Assembly: GCA_038049695.1 (NCBI GenBank) | Contig: CP142452.1 | Location: 55,014,501-55,078,500 of the forward strand | Direction: 5' to 3' | DNA: 64,000 nucleotides | DNA from: Cinnamomum chago | Lineage: Eukaryota > Streptophyta > Magnoliopsida > Laurales > Lauraceae | Shown here: one piece after another, positions 10,935-21,533 of the stretch | Layout: the number at the start of each line of letters is the position of its first letter | Numbering within the stretch: the first letter of the stretch is position 1 | Translations under genes and position numbers: made by a program | Notes under the pieces: generated by a model | Seen by the model: the letters and a program-made list of their open reading frames with translations, nothing else | Told to the model about the DNA's origin: nothing | Databases searched by the model: none

Positions 10935-11523
10935 TCACCGATGCTCCTTAGGCCTCATCCAACCTTTTCTTCAATCCATCCAACAAGGTCTTGTTGGAGC
11001 TTTCAGCTTGGCCATTACATTGTTGGTAGATCGGGGTTGATAGACAGTGACTGATGCTGAATCGCTCGCATAAGATCCTAAAAGCCTTCCATTCAAACTA
11101 ATTTCCATTATCTGTCATTAACGCCCGGGGTATTCCAAATCTGGTGATGATGTTTTTCCATACGAACTTTTCAGCATCACTTTCCCTAATGTGAATTAAG
11201 GGCCCCGCCTCTACCCATTTGGTGAAGTAATTAGTTGCCACTATAAGGAACCTAAAGTTACCTGCTGCCCTTGGCATAGGCACTACAATGTCGATCCCCC
11301 ATTTATCGAATGGCCAAGGACTCGTAATCATATTCAGTTGCTCAGCAGGTTGATGAATGTCTTTGCCGAAACGTTAACATTTCTCACACTTTTGGATGAA
11401 TTGCAGGGAGTCTTTCTGCATGTACGGCTACCAGTATCCTTACGACATAGCTTGGTGCGCTAAGCTCCGACCTCCAATGTGACTTCCACAGCATCCCTCA
11501 TGGATCTCCCATAGCAAGTTCGG
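10935..11523 (-). pseudogene. G0 integrase, core piece
   Basis: Minus-strand remnant of the integrase N-terminal and catalytic domains. It shows a zinc-binding style CEKC stretch near 11380, the block SPWPFDKWGIDIVVPMPRA, then YFTKWVEAGPL and FGIPRALMTDNG, which carry the catalytic-core pattern of gypsy integrases. It is a fossil piece, bounded on the right by LTR A2 and on the left by the rDNA fragment. Confidence 0.85.
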
Positions 11524-11923
11524 TGTAAGACCCCGACCCGAGTGAACCCGATTAGTACTAATTAAGTTGCGTGTTAGTGCTAAGCTTGATTAGTGATTTT
11601 GGCTAAGTTGGGTTTGGAATAGCTTTGATTCTAGGTTTGGGCTACTTTGAATGCTTTGGTAACTAGTAGGGCCCTTTGGGGGTTCATTTTCATGACTTTG
11701 CATGTGCTCGAGGATTTATCAGAGATTTTTGTATTCATGGTTTTAATCTCGTTTTATTGGTATTGTTATTCCATACAACTTTCATGTTGATCCCGTGTCC
11801 ATTTGAGATCCCGAAACCCGATTTCATAGCCTTGAGGGCAAAACAGCATTGCACATAAAATCTGTACCCAAAACTTGATATTCCCGAAACCCGCGAAACA
11901 TATACTTTTTAGAAACTAGATAT

Positions 11924-11954
11924 TTCGACGATCATTTCTTTCTTCTTCGTCGAA
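11924..11954. promoter_or_regulatory. Conserved 31-bp inverted repeat (A2 copy)
   Basis: TTCGACGA ... TCGTCGAA arms with a spacer, 31 bp in all, about 75 bases before a TATA-like TTTATAAT (about 12027). Identical length in all A/B copies. Confidence 0.6.
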
Positions 11955-12872
11955 TTCATCCGAGGTCTCGAAAGAGATGATTTCAGCACAATTAGAATTC
12001 TAGTGGTGGAGCCCACTCCCCACTTGTTTATAATGAGACCCTTCTTCTTCTTCATTTCCTTTTTCCAGCACAAGAGAGTGAAAACCTAGGGTTTTGTGAG
12101 CAACTCTTTCTTCTTCTTGCTTCTTCATCCTAAATCCACTCCCAAGCTTGCACCAATAGGAGAGTTGAGGTCATCTTCTTCTTCACCTCCTTGAGAGCTC
12201 TCTCTTGATAGTTTTGTGGAGAAATCCTTCCATTCCAAGACTTCCTTTGAGCTTACCATTGCCATTAGAGGACCTTGCAAGTAAGTAATCCCCTTCATCT
12301 TCTAGATTTGTTGCCTCCTAGCCCTTGATGAGCTCCATGTGTATTATTGTTAGTTCTTTCAATTTCATTCTTTGTGTAACCCATTTTGGGGTTGTTTTGG
12401 GGGTTTTTTATTGTAGTTTGGAAGTGAGCTTGAGAAGTGATTAGAGGCTTGATTTTTGGCTAGCTTGGACATAAGGCAAGTGAATGATTGGGTGTTTTAA
12501 GTTTTAAATGGTTGGTGAAGCATTTATGGATTTTCATGTTTTCATTAATGTGCTTATGGTTGAAATAAATGTTCTTGATGGAGAGCCTTATGAATGCATT
12601 TATGATCATATGGATGTGTTAGCTCATAGCAATTAATGTTTCCTTGTTTTGTCTTGAATATGTATAATGTGTGAAATGGTTTCCTTCTCCTCTTTGCTTG
12701 TATGGAATGTGATATGGATGGAGGAGAATGCGATGGATGTGGTTGGAGATTTGAGGTCATTTGAATGGAGATTTATACTCCTCATTTGATGTATGAAAGT
12801 GGTTAAGAAGGGGTTGTAAAAAGGAAGAGTTATTGTGGAGCTGAACTGGTCCGAATTCAGGGTTCTGGACAG

Positions 12873-13124
12873 TTCGCTCGAGTGACCATGACACTTCGCT
12901 CGAGCGACTTGTCCAGGAAAGGGCTCGGAGCATTCCAGTAGCTTGGTCGCTCGAGCGGACATCCCAGAACTCATTCCAGAGAGTTGTTCGTTCGAACGCA
13001 TTTAAATATTCGCTCGACCCAATGAGTTCGCTCGAGCGACCTCCACTTCGCTCGAGCGAACCCACCCAGACAACCATTCCAGCGAGCGACTCGCTCGAGC
13101 GAACCCTCCAGTCCACTCGAGCGA
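12873..13124. repeat. Palindrome array, CTCGAG type (in A2)
   Basis: About nine copies of TCGCTCGAGCGA or close variants, including CTCGAGTGA and TTCGAACG forms, separated by 10 to 40 bases. It is the same array class as in A1 and B2, including shared spacer words (TGTCC, CATTCCAG). Confidence 0.85.
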
Positions 13125-13777
13125 TGCGGTTCGTCTGGCATAGGCTATGTTTGGGACAATGTTCAACTGTTCAATGGTTGGGTCTATTCTCTGGGAACCC
13201 CTCTATGTCAAGGAGATTTATTAAGCATTGTATGAGGCCATTTGAGGAAGAAACCATATCACCAAGATTTCATTCGAAGTTTTGGAAATCCAAGGTGCAT
13301 AAGGAGCCCGGAATGTCTTCTAACTCGAGGAGTACCAAGTCTTTATTATAAACGACATACGGGATCCCTATACACTAAATAGATCTTGAAACCAGTATTT
13401 TACCCGAAATTGTTATAGTTCATTGTTTCACCTCATTCCAAGATTTATATTATATGATTTGTTTTCCCGAAAGCATGATAGTTACACTAGTAACAGTTAT
13501 TGTCCTGAAATGTAGTGCCCGACAGGAAATGACAGTGTGCCCTTGAGCACCCCCGTCTTGCTCGTTTATTTATTGTACTTGATTTACTTGCATATGTCTC
13601 GATTTGTTATTTGTCCTATGAGTCGGCATCACTAAGCTTGGATACCTTGTCGGTTTGATCCATCGACTTGGAGATCACTTTCCCGTCCCGCCAGCTGCAG
13701 TTTGGATCCCGATACCCTGTCTATTACCGTGGTCCCGTCCCGATACCCGGTTCGCTACCGTGGTCCCGTCCCGTATA

Positions 13778-15763
13778 TGTTGGGATTGGTGTATGCCCTA
13801 AAGCCCACTGACTGCACTCACATCTCTGTTACTGGATATTTATTGGTTATTTAATGGAATGACATCTTTCTCTTTATACTTGCGTATATGTATGGTTGTC
13901 TAAGGCGCATTGTTTTCTAGTAAATGACTCATGTGTGTAGTGGCTACACACAGTAAGGTCTGAGTCATGGACACTTGAAACAATAAACTTGTTCATAACT
14001 GAGAGATGGAGTTGGGCACTTCATCTTGGTATAAGTTATAATGAGATATTCTCCTGTATTCAGGGTGACTTACCTTAGTCACGGAGGTCTTTCCGGATTT
14101 ATCTCATTAGTGCATGTGTCATGCATTGAACAGGACCACTTGTAGGTGTGATCTCTAAAATAGTACTATCACAGAGAGAGATCAACTCACCTCTTGCTAC
14201 TGAGTGACCAGTGCTCTTAATCTTGAGCATTTGTGGATGAACTGACGAAGTCGAGTTCTTGTACTTTAATTCACTATGGGTGAGATCCTGTTCATGGGTC
14301 AACAACTCTGTGTTTTGGGTACTCGGGCTTGATTAGTTGGGACGTGCAAATGCAATATGGAATCTATGCCATCGTGTGATTGAATGATCGTCCCCTTAGA
14401 ATTATCCGATTAATCATCAGAATCTAAGATCTTAGTATATGGATGTTCCATATGGATATTGAACTTATGGGTCGCTCCCTGGATCAAGAGAATGATATCC
14501 GGATGATGATTAAGTCAAGGGTATGAAGTTCTAAGGTTGAGATGTAATCAAGAAGGTAGATAGTACATCGGTTAACCTACTTGATTATGGATGTTACATA
14601 GAGGGGCATTGTGGTCATTGTACTTGGTAGGTCAAAGACAATCGTCAATTTATGATGAGCTTAATTTGCAATTTAATATTTGTCCTTGGAGTGCAACCAT
14701 AACTCTTTAGTGGAATGAGTTAGGGTTGAAATGATCCTAATGTTGCTATGGGGTTAGCATGGACATTTTGGTCATTTTGGGAGCCAAGGGCAAATATGTC
14801 TTTTGGTCCCTCTTCTAGCCACTTTCCTATATTGGCATGGTTTCCTAATTTAATTAGATGATATGTGGTTGAATTAATTTTGTGGAAGAATAATTTTGAG
14901 TTTAAATTCAAATAGGCTTTTAATGGCATACATGAATTTAACTCTAGCTAAATTATTAACTAGTGGGCCATAGTGTGTTTATCAATCTTGTGGGCCAGCC
15001 ATAAGGGGAGCCACTTGTGTGAGGTTTCCAAGTATGACCAGGTATCTTTACTTGGAAGGAACAACTCCTCTTTGGGTAAGGATTCCTATAATTAAAGGTT
15101 ACTAAATTTTAGTATCTTTAATTAGAAAGTGTTGCACACTAAAGGGGGCTGGTTGCTTATTTTGTGGGATTGACATTCCTATTAGAAAGATAACTCTTAA
15201 AAGGGAATGTGATCTTTATAAATAGAGAGGGAACTGCCCTTGGACGTGCAACATAGAAAGAAAGGAAGAAACACCAAGGAAACCCATTGGCCGCCCAAGA
15301 CAAGTAGACAGAAACCCACGCCCAGCCCATTGCTGCCTTCTTCTTCTTCATTGGAGAGAGGAGATCAGTTCCTGGGTTGTTTCCATAAATTGTAAGTTCA
15401 GAAAACCCATCTAAGAAACCATATTCTGATCCCACAATCAAAGCCAATCAGGTTGGGAAGTGGAATAGAAGAGAAGATCAAAGGAGAAGTTGCTGCAGAA
15501 AATTCCTGCAACACACATTGCTGGTTGCAGGCTGATATTAGTCCTTTGAAGTCTTTCTTTTCAGAGTTTTGAGGCATTCAAATCATCAAGGTGATAGTCC
15601 TCTATCTTCTCCTTTCTTTAGACACATGTTGATCATGATTTCATGGATTTCTATGCACGTTTTCATGGCTGGAAAATCAGATTTGGGTTTCTTGTTTTAA
15701 AACTTGAAAAAGAAAAATCAGCCATGGCAGTCAACATTCAGATCTGTAATGCATAAACCTTCA
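13778..15763 (+). repeat. 5' LTR of E1
   Basis: Starts TGTTGGGATTGG, ends AAACCTTCA. A TATA box TTTATAAATAGAGAGG lies at about 15215, so transcription should start near 15245 and R-U5 covers the last 0.5 kb. Same length as the 3' LTR. Confidence 0.95.
15215..15230 (+). promoter_or_regulatory. TATA box of E1 5' LTR
   Basis: TTTATAAATAGAGAGG, a strong plant TATA box; the 3' LTR has the equivalent at about 22971. Confidence 0.75.
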
Positions 15764-15764
15764 G

Positions 15765-15777
15765 TGGTATCAGAGCC
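15765..15777 (+). other. Primer binding site of E1 (tRNA-iMet)
   Basis: TGGTATCAGAGCC one base after the LTR end. It is complementary to the 3' end of plant initiator tRNA-Met and standard for plant Ty1/copia. Confidence 0.92.
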
Positions 15778-15855
15778 TCTCCATGTGATATCATGATCCC
15801 ATGATGTGTTTATTTCAATCCTAGATTAATTAAGGGCATGGTGGCGCCCTTTAGG

Positions 15856-16104
15856 TTGCTGTTTACTGCATGTTAGGAGTGCAGTAATTTTTCCAGGCTG
15901 CTGGAACAATTTCAGATTGCTGTTTACTGCATAAATAGTGTGCAGAAATTTTTTCCAGGCTGCTGGAACAATTTCAGATTGTTGTTTACTGCATAAATAG
16001 TGTGCAGAAATTTTTTCCAGGCTGCTGGAACAATTTCAGATTGCTGTTTATTGCATAAATAGTGGGCAGAAATTTTTTCCAGGCTGCTGGAACAATTTCA
16101 GAAT
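15856..16104 (+). repeat. Leader tandem repeat of E1, about 62-bp unit x4
   Basis: Four consecutive copies of a 61-63 bp unit (TTGCTGTTTACTGCAT... TTTTTTCCAGGCTGCTGG AACAATTTCAGA). The first unit is the most diverged; the next three are nearly identical. Located in the untranslated leader shortly after the primer site. Confidence 0.85.
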
Positions 16105-17084
16105 GATGAATAGTGCTGTACACTGCACTTTGAATGCACTAATCTTTTTGGTTGCAGCCATATAATTGCATCCTTGATGGTTCGCATGTATGTGTGTGGA
16201 TTTGGATGTTTTTTAATTAGTTGGAAAGTGTACGATTGCGCGGTTAGGAAGTTGTAATTATTTCCTTGTTTATATTTCAACTAGTCTTGATGTAAGCTTT
16301 CTTGAAAAGCATAGGGATCTCCAATGTAATTTTTGGTTTTTGCTTTTCATGGGTTTGCTTGTATAAGTTAATTTATTGCAACAAGCAAAGGAGAAGAAAG
16401 CTTCAAAGATTGCATGGTTGCAAGTAGAAGAGGATTACGTGGTGGTGGAAGCAACGGAGGTTTCCTAGTGCGAAAAGGACTCTTAACCAAGTATCCTAGT
16501 TGGAGTAGGATTCCTAGTTGGATAAGGATTTGAAGTCCGAAGAGCAGGGAGCCATCAAGGATTGCATTCTTTTATTTGCTTTTATATATGGAATGCATGG
16601 TTGAATGCTTTATATAATTGCTATGTTTATCACCTAGTAACATGGCCACCACTAGGTTCTTAAAATTGGCATCTTTCTATATTGGATTGTTTTTGTTTGG
16701 CAAATTGTTTTAAACGGATCTTAGACCAGCGCCTTCTATTTGTCTAAGGTTTAAAATTGGATAGGGTTTAGTTTACCTTGGTACCCTAAGTTTCCAAAAG
16801 AGGCCAAACTAAAATCTAATATGTTGATACCGTAGTGGGCCCATAACCCATAGGTCCCAAGATCTTTACTCAATATGTTTTAAAGCAAAGGTTATTTTTT
16901 TTCGATGACTTAAGCAATTGAGTCATGAAAATTGTTAACCAAGTTTGCTAGATTTAAACAAGGCTTGAGTAACGATCAAAAGTGTTTTTCAAAACCCTAG
17001 AGTTAAATAATCAAGTGGGAGAGGGGTTTGGAAAAACCCCACGGCCTTCCATTTTCGGTTCATGCTATCTCATTGGAGTGTTGG

Positions 17085-17548
17085 TGGGAGCGGCCATCCC
17101 TTCGGTGGAGTTCTTTACTAAAGATTGCTTCGATGGGTTAGTGGGTGAACTAATGTGAATATTCGTAATGAGGTGTTAGTAGGAGCGGCCATCCTTTCGG
17201 TGGAGTTCTTTACTAAAGATCACTTCTATAGAATGTCAATGAAGCGTTGGAGGGAGCGGCCATCCCTTCGGTGGAGCCCTTTACTAAAGATCACTTCAAG
17301 ATTGGATTAAAGTCACTTCCCTTCGGAGGACTTGAGTCATGGACATTCTGGGAACGTTCATAAGAGATGGTAATACACTTGACATAAGCCGGTAATAACC
17401 TCTCCTTAGGAGTTAGTGTTATTTGTCATATGAGGCCAAGCCAATCAGTGATTGGACTATCACTGGATATGCGTATCCAGACAGTGATGATCCAAATAAG
17501 TAGACCTTAACTCAACGTGACTGTAGGCTCGGCCATCCCTTCGATGGA
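17085..17548 (+). repeat. Leader repeat of E1 with conserved small hairpin
   Basis: Three copies of a block GGGAGCGGCCATCCCTTCGG TGGAG...CTTTACTAAAGAT at about 17087, 17180 and 17249, plus a shortened fourth at about 17528 (CGGCCATCCCTTCGATGGAG). Each can pair as CCATC-loop-G(G/A)TGG with loop CCTTC. The spacing of about 70-90 bases and the position just upstream of gag suggest a role in the RNA leader, but the stem is only 5 bp. Confidence 0.6.
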
Positions 17549-17702
17549 GGGTCTATGAGGAGGTTGAGACCCTGATACATTATAATTAGGGTTAAATAAT
17601 GTAAAAAGTCTTGTGCATGTTTTTCCTTTTATTACAAGCACCATATACATGTTACATATATACTGCCTGTCTAATTATAACCTGTTATATATATCCAGAG
17701 AG

Positions 17703-18548
17703 ATGGGGAAGGATTCCTTTAGCCCGTTGATGAGTATTCTGCGTGAGAACAAATTGGCTGGCCCAAATTACGTAGACTGGAAAAGAAACCTTAACGTAGT
17801 ACTCACCGCTGAGGAGTACAAGTATGTTTTGTCGGAACCCTGTCCTACCATTGATGATTATTCTATAGATGACCAGCTAGAGGCTGAAAGGAAATGGAAA
17901 AAGGCGAATAGCATGGCCAAATGCTACATGCTTGCTTCCATGTCCAACGTGTTGCAAACGCAGCATGAGCAAATGGACACAGCTTCAGATATCATGTTGT
18001 CCTTGTCTGAGATGTTCGCAGAAAAAAGCAGGCCAGCTAGGCAAGCTGCTTTAAGGACAATCATGAATTCTAGGATGGCTGAGGGAACACCTGTCAGAGA
18101 GCACATGCTCAAAATGATGGATTGTTTCAATGAAGCTGAGATCCTAGGGGCTGAGATTGATGCAGGGAGTCAGACTGATATGATTCTAGAAACTCTGCCG
18201 GAGTTTTTCAACCAGTTCAAGCTCAACTTCAATATGAGCAAGTTGGACATGACTCTCTCAGAGTTAATGGAAAAACTCCAGGCGGCAGAGGCCATCATGA
18301 AGCCTAAAGGCCAAGCTCACTTTTCCCAGTCTTCCTCTAAACTGAACCCGAAAGGGAAAAAGTTCAAGAAGAAGCAGGGTAAGGGAAAAGGACAGAAAAA
18401 GGGCAATGCTGGCAAGAAGGACAAAGGCACAGGTGAAAAGCCCAAAGGGAAATGCTTCAAGTGCGGCCTCAAAGGTCACTGGAAGAAAGATTGTCCCAAG
18501 CTCCTAGGCTCAGAAAAGAAAGGGGTTTCAGATAATGAAAAAGCTTGA
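17703..18548 (+). CDS. E1 gag
   Basis: Capsid/nucleocapsid protein of the copia element, forming the cytoplasmic particle that packages its RNA. I prefer the ATG at 17703 (MGKDSFSPLMSILRENKLAG) over the upstream in-frame ATG at 17613, because copia gag proteins usually start a few residues before the conserved N-Y-x-x-W motif (here NYVDWKRNLNVVL). The body is the helical UBN2-type gag domain (about residues 15-190). It is followed by a Lys/Gly-rich stretch and a CCHC zinc knuckle (CFKCGLKGHWKKDC, CX2CX4HX4C) near 18452. The frame overlaps the next one slightly. The element as a whole is broken downstream. Confidence 0.88.
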   Translation: MGKDSFSPLMSILRENKLAGPNYVDWKRNLNVVLTAEEYKYVLSEPCPTIDDYSIDDQLEAERKWKKANSMAKCYMLASMSNVLQTQHEQMDTASDIMLSLSEMFAEKSRPARQAALRTIMNSRMAEGTPVREHMLKMMDCFNEAEILGAEIDAGSQTDMILETLPEFFNQFKLNFNMSKLDMTLSELMEKLQAAEAIMKPKGQAHFSQSSSKLNPKGKKFKKKQGKGKGQKKGNAGKKDKGTGEKPKGKCFKCGLKGHWKKDCPKLLGSEKKGVSDNEKA

Positions 18549-20172
18549 GAAAGGGGAGTTTGACCTTAGAGTTGGAAATGGAGCAAAGATTTGGGCTGTT
18601 GCAGTGGGAGCTGTTACTTTACATTTTCCGCATGATATGATATTAGTTTTAAATAATGTTATCTATGTTCCGGACATAAGGAAGAATTTAATTTCAGTTT
18701 CCAAACTTATTGAATTTAATTATTCAGTTTCTTTCCATTCTGGTGTTGACATCAGTAGAAATGGAGATCTTATATGTTCCGGTAGAATGCATGACAACTT
18801 ATTTTATGTATATCCTATTGCTCCCACACTGCATAATGTACAACTAGAAAGCTCATCTTCCCTTAAGAGGAAGGTATCTTCGACCAATGACACTTATCTT
18901 TGGCACTTACGTTTGGGTCACATTAACCTAAAACGGATTCAGAGGTTGGTAGAGGATGGGCTTTTGAGCTCATTAGATCTCGAACCTTTACCTCAGTGTG
19001 AATCTTGTCTCATGGGAAAGATGACCAAAAGGTCATTCTCTGGAAAGGGACTGAGGTCAAAGGAGTTGTTAGAATTGGTTCACACTGATGTGTGTGGTCC
19101 TATGAACAAACTAGCTCGAGGAGGTTATGAGTATTTCATCACCAACACTGATGATTACTCTAGGTATGGATATGTGTACCTAATGCGACGCAAGTCTGAA
19201 GCGTTTGATAAGTTCAAACAATTCAAGGTTGAGGCGGAGTTACAACTAGGGAAACATATCAAAGCTCTTCGATCTGATCGAGGTGGCGAGTACCTCCTGG
19301 GTGAGTTCAAGGAGTACCTCACACAACATGGGATTGTGTCTCAGTTGTCTGCACCGGGTACACCCCAGCAAAATGGTGTAGCAGAGAGAAGAAACCGTAC
19401 CCTTCTTGATATGGTAAGGTCCATGATGAGTCATGCAACCCTACCCATATCTTTTTGGGGATATGCCCTAGAAGCAGCAGCATACATTTTGAATCTGGTA
19501 CCTTCTAAATCAGTACCTAGGACACCTCAAGAAATGTGGACAGGTCGAAAACCCAGTTTAAGACACATCCACATTTGGGGTTGTCCAGCCTATGTACTGA
19601 ATGATAAAGCTACCAAGCTAGAACCCAGATCGGAAATGTGCTACTTCATTGGGTATCCTAAGGGGACGAGAGGAGGCATCTTTTATCATCCAAAGGAGCA
19701 AAAGGTGCTTATCAGCACTCATGCTAGATACTTGGAGGATGATTGCATGATGCACCAAGAGCTTGGTTGTAAAGAAACACTTGAGGAGATTCTTTCAGAA
19801 AATCCTGTAACATCTGTGCCAGATCCTGAGACTGTAGAAAATCAAGACATTCCTTTTAACACTCCGGAGCCTCGTCGTAGTGGGAGAATTTCTAGACCAC
19901 CAGATAGATACCTAGGAGTGTCTTTTATGACAGACTCCGAGGATCTGGTTGAGGATCCCACTAGTTACGATGAAGCAGTAACGGATATAGATGCTGACAT
20001 GTGGCAGCAAGCGATGAAATCTGAATTGGATTCTCTGTATTCCAATCAAGTCTGGGAACTTGTGGATGCACCTGAAGGGATCAAACCCATAGGGTGCAAG
20101 TGGATCTACAAGAGAAAGAGAGGAGTGGATGGCAAGGTTGAAACCTTCAAAGCAAGACTGGTGGCGAAATGA
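18535..20172 (+). pseudogene. E1 pol part 1: protease end, integrase, start of RT
   Basis: Open stretch of 545 residues. Order: protease C-terminal strand region (VPDIRKNLISVSKL), GAG-pre-integrase zinc domain (LWHLRLGHINLKRIQ ... CESCLMGKMTK), integrase core (HTDVCGPMN, RSDRGGEYL, then PQQNGVAERRNRTLLDMVRS), connector, and the start of reverse transcriptase (GCKWIYKRKRGVDGKVE). Product: the enzymes for cDNA insertion. It is part of a fossil and is described only as the pieces that can be seen. Confidence 0.9.
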
Positions 20173-20223
20173 TATACTCAGAAAGAGGGTATCGATTATG
20201 AGGAAACCTTTTCGCCAGTAGCC

Positions 20224-20496
20224 ATGCTCAAGTCCATAAGGATTCTCTTAGCCATCGCATGTCATTATGACTACGAGATATGGCAAATGGATGTCAAGAC
20301 AACTTTTCTAAATGGAAGTCTTGACGAATGCATCTATATGATGCAACCAGAGGGTTTCATTGCTGGTGGCCAAGAGAACATGGTCTGCAAACTTAAGAAG
20401 TCCATTTATGGACTTAAGCAAGCATCTAGGGCATGGAACATCAAGTTTAATCAGGCAGTCAAATCCTTCTTAAGTTTGCAGACCATGTGTGTATAA
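20224..20496 (+). pseudogene. E1 pol part 2: RT middle
   Basis: Reverse-transcriptase segment with the motif WQMDVKTTFLNG (first catalytic aspartate region) and KSIYGLKQASRAWN, both standard for copia RT. A fossil piece. Confidence 0.88.
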
Positions 20497-21520
20497 GAAA
20501 GGGAGTGGAAACGTAGTTGCATTTTTAGTCCTATATGTGGATGACATATTACTCATTGGAAATGATGTTGGCATGTTGTCGTCTGCTAAGGTTTGGTTAT
20601 CATCTCAATTTCAGATGAAGGATTTGTGTGAGGCGAGCTATGTCTTAGGGATCAAGCTTTTGCGAGATCGCAAGAACAAGATGTTAGCCTTATCCCAATC
20701 TTCGTATATTGAGAAGATATTGGTCAAGTATAACATGCATGATTCCAAGAAGGGCTTGCTACCTTCTAGACATGGAGTACCACTATCTCGGAATCAATGT
20801 CCGAAGACACCTGAGGAGATAGACAGCATGAGGAGAGTACCATATGCATCAGCTGTAGGAAGCCTCATGTATGCAATGTTGTGTACTAGACCAGATATCT
20901 GCTTTGCCGTTGGCATGGTTAGTAGATATCAATCAAACCCTGGACCTATGCACTGGACAGTTGTTAAGCATAAATTCAAGTATCTTCGGAGAACGAAAGA
21001 TTATATGCTGACTTACCGAGCAGATGATCTAACGCCACTGGCGTATACAGACTCTGATTTCCAGTCGGATGCAGATGGCAGAAAGTCTACCTCGGGATAC
21101 GTCTTTACTCTATCAGGAGGGGCTATATCATGGAGAAGTGTCAAGCAAGATTGTATTGCTGATTCTACCATGGAGGCAGAGTATGTGGCGGCATCGGAAG
21201 CGGCAAAGGAAGCAGTATGGCTCAGAAAATTCCTATTGGAATTGGGAGTAGTTCCTGCAGTGCAAAAACCGATTGTCATGTACTGCGACAATACTAGTGC
21301 AGTAGCTAACTGCAAAGAGCCCAGGAATCACAAGAAAGGCAAGCACATTCAGAGAAAGTACCACTTAATCCGGGAATTCATCCAGGATGGAGAAATAGTG
21401 GTAGAGCAGATTGCCTCAGCAAATAACTTAGCTGACCCGTTTACTAAGACTCTTACTGAGAAAGTCTTTACTTCACATGTTGAGTCTATGGGAGTTAAGT
21501 TAGGTCGTAGTGATCTTTAG
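20489..21520 (+). pseudogene. E1 pol part 3: RT palm end and RNase H
   Basis: Contains the RT active-site box LYVDDILLIGN, the connection region (VPYASAVGSLMYAMLCTRPD) and the copia RNase H (YTDSDFQSDADGRKSTSGY, DSTMEAEYVAASEAAKEAVW, YCDNTSAVANCKEP, then the C-terminal block ADPFTKTLT). The stop is 13 bases before the 3' LTR, normal for copia. Confidence 0.9.
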
Positions 21521-21533
21521 GCAAGTGGGAGAT
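21521..21533 (+). other. Polypurine tract of E1
   Basis: GCAAGTGGGAGAT abuts the 3' LTR, the usual plus-strand primer of plant copia elements. Confidence 0.85.

Noticed and set aside
13022-13351. Open frame of about 109 residues and similar frames at 46528-46878 and 1399-1614 in LTRs
   Set aside because: They are made by the palindrome arrays (repeated SLERT/RSSE words), differ between copies and have no family resemblance. They are reading-frame by-products of non-coding LTRs.
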